A DNA stretch of 5,658 nt from Pseudomonadota bacterium (lineage in GTDB: Bacteria; Myxococcota; Polyangia; Polyangiales; Polyangiaceae). The position numbers were made by a program, and so were the translations under genes. A model generated the notes under the pieces. The model was not told the origin of the DNA. It saw nothing but the letters and a program-made list of their open reading frames with translations, and ran no database searches. The stretch covers positions 1-5,658 of the forward strand of contig JAEZYO010001002.1 in NCBI GenBank assembly GCA_023419055.1, read 5' to 3'. Positions 1-5,595 of the stretch are shown here, piece after piece (position 1 is the first letter of the stretch; each line of letters opens with the position of its first letter).

Positions 1-128
1 TGGACCGAGCTGGCCCAAGAGACGCGAGCAGACCAAGGCGCGACGACGACGCGTGCTGAAGCACGCTGAGGAGGAGCAACGCAGGAATGCGACGCGGATC
101 TGTAGGCCAGCGACGGGAGAGGTTCTAG
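1..128. repeat. Direct repeat, left copy (left end cut by window)
   Basis: Bases 1-128 match 5408-5535 in the same orientation without gaps. There are only two substitutions: G42 versus A5449 and T99 versus A5506. The copy starts at the first base of the window, so its true left end is unknown. The match stops after CTAG (125-128). Inside it lies a perfect hairpin at 51-66, with stem GCGTGC, loop TGAA and stem GCACGC, conserved in the other copy. One forward frame is open across the repeat and would give an Arg/Lys/Glu-rich peptide. Both substitutions would change an amino acid in that frame (Arg/Gln and Ile/Asn), so there is no sign of protein-level constraint. The nature of the repeat is not recognised. 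It could be a remnant of a larger mobile or duplicated element. Confidence 0.95.
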
Positions 129-282
129 GACCGGCTCTTAGGCCTTCTGACTCGGTCGCTGCGCGAAGGCTCCGGCAGGGAGAGTCGAATCGCCCCCGAA
201 GGCGCGAAAACACGCAGAATATCTCGCGCGCCGCGCGCTATCCGAAATTGGAACTCTGCCTCGAACCAAGCTAGACGCATGG
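129..282 (+). promoter_or_regulatory. Spacer upstream of the ATP-grasp gene, probable promoter region
   Basis: This 154-bp stretch lies between the left repeat and the ATP-grasp gene and probably holds that gene's promoter. It contains a locally A/T-richer patch around 207-222 and, just after it, a perfect GC-only inverted repeat at 226-238 (GCGCGC, central C, GCGCGC). I find no convincing -35/-10 pair and no Shine-Dalgarno sequence before the ATG at 283. A second ATG at 279 is out of frame. A forward frame is open from the window edge to a TAG at 272-274, but its third positions are less G/C-biased than in the real genes here, so I do not call it coding. If the repeat continues past base 128, part of this spacer also belongs to it. 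Confidence 0.4.
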
Positions 283-1722
283 ATGCGCAGAGGTAAGTCG
301 AACGGCTCGGCGAACCACGCCGAGGGGGGACCGCGCGAGCGGGAGGAACGGGTCGGATACCGAGCCCTCACGGCCCTGGTCGCGGCGCTCTCGGTGCTGG
401 CCGCGGGCGCGGGGCACTGGATGTTCGAGGTGGAGTCCCAGCTCTTGCTGCTCGGCGTCCTGCCGCCGGCCCTCCTCACCACCCCCGAGTATTACGGCAC
501 GCTGGCGGCGGTGCGCCGGCTCGGCCGGGCGGGGGTCAGGGTCGCGATCGCCCACTCGAGCAGCCTGGGCGTGGCCGCGTTCTCGCGCTACGTCGCCGAG
601 CGCTACGGCTGCCCGCCGACCGAAGACAGCACCCGCTTCATCGACTGGCTCTGTGGCCACGGCAAGACTCGCAAGCCCCACGTCCTCTGCGCGACGAGCG
701 ACGACACGGTGTGGCTGTACGCGCGGCACCGCGAGCGACTCTCGCGCTACTACAAGGTCAGCCCGAACTCCGTCGAGACCATTTACGCGCTCTTGAACAA
801 GCGACGCCTGAGCGAGCTCTGCCAGCGCGTCGGCATCGACACCCCCGAGGTCTGGTCTCCCGAGTCCCAGGGCGACCTCGCGCGTGTGGCGCGCGAAGCG
901 CCCTTCCCGCTCATGATCAAGCCGGTCACTCAGATCCTCTTCGAGAGCCGGTCGAAGGGAGCGGTGGTGAGGGATCGACGCGAGCTCCTCGAGCGCTACC
1001 CGCGCTTCGCACGCCAGCGCTACGGGCAGGCCATCACCGCCTTCGACCCGCAAGTGACGCGACCGCTCCTTCAGGAATACTTCCCGGAGGCGGCCGAGGG
1101 CATCTACAACCTCTCGGGCTTCATCGACGAGAGCGGGAGCTCGCTCGCGGTGCGCGCGAGCGTCAAGGTGCTCCAACACCCGCGCCACCTCGGCGTCGGG
1201 CTCTGCTTCGAGGACGCTCCGGTGAAGACGGAGCTCGTGGACAAGATCGCCGCGCTGTGTCGAGAGGTAGGCTATAGCGGCGTCTTCGAGGTCGAGTTCA
1301 TCAGGGCAGGAGGGCGCGTGATGATGATCGACTTCAACCCGCGCTTCTACAATCAGATGGTGTTCGACATCGCGCGCGGCCTCGACTTGGCGCTGCTCTC
1401 CTACTACTCGGCGCTCGGCGACGGGCCGGCGGTGCAGAAGGTCCTCGACAGCGCGCGCAAGGAGCGGCGCCATGGCCCGCGAGCTCACCTCCACCGCCTG
1501 AACTTCGAGATCATGCTCAGGGCACAGCGCTTCTCTGGCGCGCTCAGCAGCATGGAGGAGCGCAACTGGCGGCGCTGGCATGGCCTCCACGGAGATCAGT
1601 GCACGGACGCGGCGCACGATCCGAGCGACTGGCTGCCGGGCGTGATGGACGCCGCACGCAACGTGTACGGATACCTGCGCCACCCGCGCGCGTTCATCCG
1701 CACCATCGTGCTCAACCGCTGA
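283..1722 (+). CDS. ATP-grasp superfamily carboligase-like protein (COG3919-like)
   Basis: The product is a 479-residue protein of the ATP-grasp superfamily, enzymes that activate a carboxylate as acyl-phosphate and join it to an amine or thiol. A Rossmann-like pre-ATP-grasp region spans about residues 52-140. The ATP-grasp fold follows at about 165-385. Visible elements are NKRRLSELC at 172-180, the nucleotide-binding Lys213 in FPLMIKP, the hinge-like LLQEYFP at 262-268, and the metal-binding segments FEVEF (335-339, Glu338) and IDFNPRF (349-355, Asp350 and Asn352). The layout resembles predicted ATP-dependent carboligases often found near cell-surface polysaccharide or secondary-metabolite genes. 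The substrate cannot be read from the sequence. The start is uncertain: no ribosome-binding site precedes 283, and residues 1-46 look unlike the family. An in-frame ATG at 421 would give 433 residues starting just before the first predicted strand. The gene ends 6 bp from the convergent decarboxylase gene. The family call is firm; the specific reaction is unknown. Confidence 0.88.
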   Translation: MRRGKSNGSANHAEGGPREREERVGYRALTALVAALSVLAAGAGHWMFEVESQLLLLGVLPPALLTTPEYYGTLAAVRRLGRAGVRVAIAHSSSLGVAAFSRYVAERYGCPPTEDSTRFIDWLCGHGKTRKPHVLCATSDDTVWLYARHRERLSRYYKVSPNSVETIYALLNKRRLSELCQRVGIDTPEVWSPESQGDLARVAREAPFPLMIKPVTQILFESRSKGAVVRDRRELLERYPRFARQRYGQAITAFDPQVTRPLLQEYFPEAAEGIYNLSGFIDESGSSLAVRASVKVLQHPRHLGVGLCFEDAPVKTELVDKIAALCREVGYSGVFEVEFIRAGGRVMMIDFNPRFYNQMVFDIARGLDLALLSYYSALGDGPAVQKVLDSARKERRHGPRAHLHRLNFEIMLRAQRFSGALSSMEERNWRRWHGLHGDQCTDAAHDPSDWLPGVMDAARNVYGYLRHPRAFIRTIVLNR

Positions 1723-1728
1723 CCGGGC

Positions 1729-3174
1729 TCAGGCGCCGACGCGCTTCAGCCGTCGCCGCGGCGGAGAGAGCTCGTCGTACTCGATCAGGTCCTCGAAGCG
1801 CTCCGCTCGCCGCAGGAGCCGCGGACTCCCCTCCTCGATCATGACGACCGCCGGGCGCGGAAAGGAGAACGAGGTCGAGAAGGGCACGAAATACGCCCCG
1901 GCGTCCATGATCGCGACCGAGTCCCCCACGCGGAGCTCGGGCAGGCGCACGGCGGGATACAGCGTGTCTCCCGGGGTGCAGATCGGGCCCACCACCGTGT
2001 ACGTCTCGGTGCGCGGCTCGCCGAAGCGGTTCACCGGCAAGAGCTGGTGATACTCGTTCCGCGCGCTCTCGGCCAGATTGATGCCGGCGTCGAGGATCGC
2101 GTACGTCTTCCCGTCGCTTCGTTTCGTCTCGACCACCGTCGCGAGCAGAAACTGCGTGTCTGCCGTCATGGCCCGCCCCGGCTCGATCAGGACGCGAGGG
2201 CGCGCGCGGCCTCGTGACGCGTAGTGCCGCTCCACGCTCGAGACGAGCTCCGTCACGTACTCCGAGATGCCGAGGTGCTCGTCGGCGGTCGGCACGCTGA
2301 GCTCGCGATAAAAGGCCTGACTGAGCCGTCTATCCGCGTTCGAGATGTGGTGCACGGTAGTCGTCCCGAGGCTCCCGCCGAGATCGAGCAGCGAGAGCTC
2401 GAGCCCGAGCTCCTCGTACAGCGTGTCGGTGAACGACAGCACGCTGCCCAAGAACTCCGAGAGCTCGGCCCGACCGTGGATCATCCCTCCGCGGTGCGCG
2501 TGCAGCCCCACGATCTCGAAGGCGTCGCACTCGCGCGCCTCGGCGTACGCGGCGAGCGCCGCGCCCCCCTCGATGGGGACCCCGAACTGCGCCGACCAGC
2601 CGCTCGAGGTGCTGACTCGAACGCCCACGCGCACGCGCTTGCCGAGCTCCCTCGCAGCGCGAGCCACGCGCGCGATCTCTTCACGGTGATTGAAGTTGAG
2701 CAGCAAGATGTCGCTCTCGATCGCCTGCCGCAGCGACGCGTCCGACTTCGCCGGGCCGTTGTAGACGATGCGCTCGCTCGGCACGTCGAGCCGCTGGGCC
2801 AGCCAGAGCTCGTACTCCGAGATCACCTCCGCCCCCACCCCGAGGTCGTGCAGGTAAGCGAGCACTCCGGGGACCGGGTTCGATTTGTAGGAGTAGTAGA
2901 CCTCGCAGCCAGAGTGAGCCCCGTGCGGGACGGCGAGGAAGCGCTCCGCGTTCGCTCGCAACCGGCTCGCGTCGACGACGTGCAGCGGCGAACCCCACTG
3001 GCCCAAGAGGCCGTGCAGATCGACGCCCGCGAGCTTCAGGCCGTTGCGGCTCGGCGCGAGGCCCCAGCGCGAAGGCTCGAGCGGCTCCGCGGGTTCGGGG
3101 TAACGCTGCATGAAGGGTCGCAGCGTGCCCTTGATACTTTCCTTGACTCTCTGCTTGAGCTTTTGGAGTGCCAC
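1729..3174 (-). CDS. PLP-dependent decarboxylase, fold type III (DAP/Orn/Arg decarboxylase superfamily)
   Basis: The product is a 481-residue cytosolic enzyme with the alanine-racemase-like barrel followed by a beta-rich C-terminal domain, which normally decarboxylates an amino acid using pyridoxal phosphate. The PLP-binding Lys97 lies in YYSYKSNP. Other family landmarks are GVGAEVISEYEL (112-123), NGP (139-141), GLHAHRGG (223-230), LGGSLG (265-270) for the phosphate, EPGR (331-334), GPICTPGD (396-403) with Cys399 and Asp403 from the partner subunit's active site, and DAGAYF (424-429). All core cofactor positions are present, so it should be active. The CTPGD motif replaces the CESGD typical of diaminopimelate decarboxylase LysA, which argues for another substrate. 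Residues 1-25 form a basic amphipathic lead-in and the last ten are Arg/Lys-rich. The start is GTG at 3174; no clear Shine-Dalgarno is seen, and ATG at 3111 (Met22) is an alternative. The gene is convergent with the ATP-grasp gene and co-directional with the GH9 gene upstream. Confidence 0.9.
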   Translation of the reverse strand: MALQKLKQRVKESIKGTLRPFMQRYPEPAEPLEPSRWGLAPSRNGLKLAGVDLHGLLGQWGSPLHVVDASRLRANAERFLAVPHGAHSGCEVYYSYKSNPVPGVLAYLHDLGVGAEVISEYELWLAQRLDVPSERIVYNGPAKSDASLRQAIESDILLLNFNHREEIARVARAARELGKRVRVGVRVSTSSGWSAQFGVPIEGGAALAAYAEARECDAFEIVGLHAHRGGMIHGRAELSEFLGSVLSFTDTLYEELGLELSLLDLGGSLGTTTVHHISNADRRLSQAFYRELSVPTADEHLGISEYVTELVSSVERHYASRGRARPRVLIEPGRAMTADTQFLLATVVETKRSDGKTYAILDAGINLAESARNEYHQLLPVNRFGEPRTETYTVVGPICTPGDTLYPAVRLPELRVGDSVAIMDAGAYFVPFSTSFSFPRPAVVMIEEGSPRLLRRAERFEDLIEYDELSPPRRRLKRVGA

Positions 3175-3308
3175 GATGACGGAGAGTTTAGCCCGCGCCC
3201 GCGCGCTCGGAGCGCGTGACGTCGCTGCGGGACATCACTCACGCGCCTTCGCGTGCCGTTGCGCGAAACTGCGCAGCGCGATCCTAAAACTGTGCCGGAA
3301 ACGCTGGC
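3175..3308 (-). promoter_or_regulatory. Leader and likely promoter region of the decarboxylase gene
   Basis: This 134-bp gap separates the GH9 stop codon from the decarboxylase GTG. Read on the minus strand, it has a weak -10-like TAGGAT at 3286-3281 without a matching -35, so a promoter is plausible but unproven. A perfect hairpin at 3202-3216 (6-bp stem, 3-base loop, CGCGCT/AGCGCG on the plus strand) sits about 42-28 bases before the start codon. It could affect translation or be a chance product of GC-rich DNA. There is no visible ribosome-binding site before the GTG. Confidence 0.35.
3240..3255 (-). terminator. Possible weak hairpin terminator after the GH9 gene
   Basis: A perfect 6-bp inverted repeat (CACGCG, loop CCTT, CGCGTG on the plus strand) begins 53 bases past the GH9 stop codon on the minus strand. 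It is not followed by a T-run, so it is not a classical intrinsic terminator. It may only attenuate read-through from the GH9 gene into the decarboxylase gene, or stabilise the upstream mRNA end. Confidence 0.22.
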
Positions 3309-5243
3309 TCACTCCTTCTGCATCTCGGCCGCTACCAGGACCAGGTTCGCGTTGTAGTAGATGTCGGGCTCGGTCGCGCCCCAGAAGCCCTTGTCCCATT
3401 TGTTCTCGCCGACGAAGCCACCGTCCCACAGATCGGTCTGCTCCCAATGCCACATGCTGTGTGGCGGCAAGCCGGAGCGGAGCGCGGTCGGGTTGTCCCA
3501 AAGCAGCGCCTTCGCCGGCGCGCCGGGCGCCAAAAAGGCCATGTCCGACCCGTTCGGGCCGCCGACGAGGTAGCCGGGCGGAGGCGACTTCGATGGCCCC
3601 CACTCGATGTGATACATGCGGTCGGGTCCTTTTCCGACGCGGGTGACCATCGAATACCCGTTCGGGTTGCGTCCGAGCACCCAGTGCCACTGATCGCGCA
3701 GGGCCTCGCCCGCCCAGGGGTTCTTGGGGTCGAGCTCGAGCGCAAAAGCGAGCTGGTGAGCTTTCTCCATCAAGTTCGAGTTGTGGCCCCAGTAGTAGTC
3801 GGACGGCCGGGAAGCCACGCGGTACCCGTCCTTCTCGATGGATGCCCGCAAGCTCTCCGCCGCGGCGAGCAACCGCTTCTTGGACTCTATGCGTAGATCT
3901 TCGGGAGCCTTCTCGTCGAGCGCGAGACCCATGAAGCCCCAGCGGGAAAGGTTCGGCCAGGCGCCGGAGACGAACGCGCCCGGCTGCGTCTCCGAGTCGC
4001 CGAGCAGAGCCCTCACGCTCTCGAGCGCCGCGGGAAGGCGGAAGCTCCGCCAGACCTCCACGGCGGCGATCAGGCGCGCGCCCGTCTCCTTGAAGTTCGG
4101 CGTGTCGTCCCAGAGCGTCTGAGGGCTGCCCTTGCCGTCCACCAGGATCCGCTCCGGGTGCTTCTCGAGGAAGGCCCAGCCACGACGAGACGCCTGCTCA
4201 CAACGCTTCGCGAAGGCAGCGTCGTGCTTCGCGTACACCCTCGAGGCGACGGCGAGCACGCTGACGGCTTTGGCGGTCGAGGCCGTGCCGATCCCTGCTA
4301 CCCAGCGCGGCTTGCGCTCTTTGTCGGGCGGGACGGTCTCGTTCCAGTCGTAGACGGCCTCGCGCGCGCGAAAGGCGCCGTTCTCATCTTGCATCGAGAG
4401 CACCCAGCGGAGCCCCCATCGCGTCTCGTCCAGGATGTCGGGGATCTTGTTGCCGGACTCCGGGATCGAGAGGTCCCCGTCCTTGAAGAGATCGGGGTGC
4501 GCTTCGAACGCCATCAAGAGCGCCTGCGCGGTCGGCGCCGTCGATGGGACGTACATGTCGTAGTTGCCCGCGTCGTGCCAGCCGGCGTCGAGCTTCCACT
4601 TCCTCTTCTTCTCGGGGTACGACCCGAGGTCCCAGGCGACGTCTTCGTGCACGTGACAGGGAGCTGTGCGCTCGAACTTCTCGCCGTGCCACTCCGCCGA
4701 AGGTCCCGTGAGCGCGGTGCGGCAGCGCTGGAAGTAGAACTGCTTGAGGCCCGCGACCAGAGCTTCGCGATAAACCTCGGTCCCGATCACGAAGGGGTCA
4801 CTCTTCGCCCCGACGCCCTCGACGGTGTACCGACCAGGCTTGCGGAGGTTCGAGAAGTCCGCCTGCCAGACGAGATCCTGAGATGACTCGTCCTTACCCT
4901 TCTCGATCAAATCCGCCGCTTGGAAGGTGTACGCGACGACGCCCTTCTCGTCGACGACACGGGCTTCCTTCGGCTCGACGTTGAAAATGGCGATCTTCTT
5001 CCAGCCCACCGGATATCCGACGGTGTCGACCTTGATCGCAGGCACGTTGACGCCCGGCATCGCCGGCGCAGGCCGGGCCACGGGGGCCTTCTCCGCGCTC
5101 GGCTCGGCCTGCCACTTGCCCGTGGGAGGTGCCGTGGTGGCGCTCGGGGGTTCGGTGGTCTGCGAGCCCGCTACGCAACCGAACGAGAGGGCACAACCGG
5201 TGACACCCAGAGCGAGCCATTGCCCGCGTGACGGATAACGCAT
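3309..5243 (-). CDS. Exported GH9 (cellulase-superfamily) protein with N-terminal Ig-like domain and altered catalytic motif
   Basis: The 644-residue product has a short export signal (residues 1-23). Cys17 (VTGC) fits a lipobox better than Cys23 (SFGC), so a lipoprotein is likely. A Thr/Pro/Ala/Glu-rich linker covers about 26-66. An Ig-like cellulase N-terminal domain (CelD_N type) spans about 68-153, beginning with the AIKVDTVGYP strand. The GH9 catalytic domain spans about 158-640, with CHVHEDVAW (196-204), IPESGNKIPDILDE (260-273) and VLGRNP (522-527). GH9 enzymes are inverting glycosidases acting mainly on beta-1,4-glucans outside the cytoplasm. The usual DAGD pair reads DAGN here: Asp224 is kept, but the catalytic-base position is Asn227 (AAC, 4563-4565). 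The acid Glu625 and the downstream Asn631-Ala632 remain. The usual H-x-R of the substrate-binding signature is H545-I-E547. The protein could have a different substrate, a relocated base, or be a binding protein. The family is sure; cellulase activity is not. No clear Shine-Dalgarno precedes the ATG. Confidence 0.9.
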   Translation of the reverse strand: MRYPSRGQWLALGVTGCALSFGCVAGSQTTEPPSATTAPPTGKWQAEPSAEKAPVARPAPAMPGVNVPAIKVDTVGYPVGWKKIAIFNVEPKEARVVDEKGVVAYTFQAADLIEKGKDESSQDLVWQADFSNLRKPGRYTVEGVGAKSDPFVIGTEVYREALVAGLKQFYFQRCRTALTGPSAEWHGEKFERTAPCHVHEDVAWDLGSYPEKKRKWKLDAGWHDAGNYDMYVPSTAPTAQALLMAFEAHPDLFKDGDLSIPESGNKIPDILDETRWGLRWVLSMQDENGAFRAREAVYDWNETVPPDKERKPRWVAGIGTASTAKAVSVLAVASRVYAKHDAAFAKRCEQASRRGWAFLEKHPERILVDGKGSPQTLWDDTPNFKETGARLIAAVEVWRSFRLPAALESVRALLGDSETQPGAFVSGAWPNLSRWGFMGLALDEKAPEDLRIESKKRLLAAAESLRASIEKDGYRVASRPSDYYWGHNSNLMEKAHQLAFALELDPKNPWAGEALRDQWHWVLGRNPNGYSMVTRVGKGPDRMYHIEWGPSKSPPPGYLVGGPNGSDMAFLAPGAPAKALLWDNPTALRSGLPPHSMWHWEQTDLWDGGFVGENKWDKGFWGATEPDIYYNANLVLVAAEMQKE

Positions 5244-5407
5244 GTCGGCGGGATGCTACACCCTGGCTCCGTCTCGATACCAGCGCTGGCGCGCACGTCA
5301 GCGGACAGTCGCGCGAGCCCCTGCAAGCACCAGAGCGCGACGGGCGCCGGGGAACGGTTCAGGCCGCGAAGCGCGCAGGGTTTGGTTTAGAGCCGGTCCT
5401 GGAACCT
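5244..5407 (-). promoter_or_regulatory. Upstream region of the GH9 gene
   Basis: This 164-bp gap between the GH9 start codon and the right repeat copy must hold the GH9 gene's control region if it has its own promoter. On the minus strand a poor -10-like TAGCAT lies about 9 bases before the ATG, which would imply an almost leaderless transcript. No -35 match and no ribosome-binding site are evident. I see no other gene here: the small open frames are short and have no recognisable motif. Confidence 0.3.
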
Positions 5408-5535
5408 TGGACCGAGCTGGCCCAAGAGACGCGAGCAGACCAAGGCGCAACGACGACGCGTGCTGAAGCACGCTGAGGAGGAGCAACGCAGGAATGCGAC
5501 GCGGAACTGTAGGCCAGCGACGGGAGAGGTTCTAG
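5408..5535. repeat. Direct repeat, right copy (interrupted by an IS701-like element)
   Basis: This is the second copy of the 128-bp repeat found at 1-128, in the same orientation and 5407 bp downstream, with two substitutions. It contains the same GCGTGC-TGAA-GCACGC hairpin at 5458-5473. Its similarity to the left copy stops exactly after CTAG (5532-5535), where the IS701-like element begins. The end is therefore likely an insertion point, with the rest of the repeat expected beyond the insertion sequence. The true left limit cannot be tested, because the left copy is cut by the window edge at the corresponding base. Confidence 0.95.
5532..5535. other. CTAG, putative target-site duplication of the IS701-like element
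   Basis: CTAG fits the 5'-YTAR-3' four-base target known for the IS701 family. It is the last tetranucleotide shared by both repeat copies, and unrelated sequence starts at the next base. That is what an insertion at this site would leave. The matching CTAG on the far side of the element lies outside the window, so the duplication is inferred. Confidence 0.55.
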
Positions 5536-5557
5536 CACTACTCCGCCACTTTTTTCT

Positions 5558-5589
5558 TTCCATTGGCGGCGACCTGTGTTCCATAGGCG
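5558..5589. repeat. Pair of 11-base direct repeats, 21 bp apart
   Basis: TTCCATTGGCG (5558-5568) and TTCCATAGGCG (5579-5589) differ at one base. They start 21 bp apart, about two helical turns, immediately upstream of the transposase start codon. The spacing would suit a protein binding both sites on one DNA face, such as the transposase. That role is inferred. Confidence 0.5.
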
Positions 5590-5595
5590 AGCGCG

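Noticed and set aside
121..200. Possible tRNA T-arm or attachment-site-like strings (GGTTCTAG; GTCGAATC)
   Set aside because: No cloverleaf can be drawn around either string: the anticodon and acceptor arms are missing and the T-loop consensus is broken.
2..274. A forward frame open from the window edge through the left repeat to a TAG just before the ATP-grasp gene
   Set aside because: It is Arg-rich, its third-codon G/C bias is weaker than in the real genes, and the two copy-to-copy differences in the repeat both change amino acids. A C-terminal remnant of a transposon protein cannot be excluded, but I cannot support a gene.
271..1683. A long open frame on the minus strand opposite the ATP-grasp gene (about 470 codons)
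   Set aside because: It is a mirror frame of a GC-rich gene. The translation is Arg/Val/Ala/Glu-rich without motifs, while the plus strand encodes a clear ATP-grasp protein.
1723..1760. A possible bidirectional terminator between the convergent genes, with a CGACG/CGTCG inverted repeat
   Set aside because: The gap is only 6 bp, the stem is 5 bp within the decarboxylase coding end, and there is no T-run on either side. It is likely to be chance in GC-rich DNA.
2224..3219. A plus-strand open frame of 331 codons opposite the decarboxylase gene
   Set aside because: It is antisense to a gene with complete PLP-enzyme motifs, and the translation has no recognisable domain.
4158..4886. A plus-strand open frame of 242 codons opposite the GH9 gene
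   Set aside because: It is a shadow of the GH9 coding strand, with low-complexity Arg/Val/Leu-rich composition and no domain.
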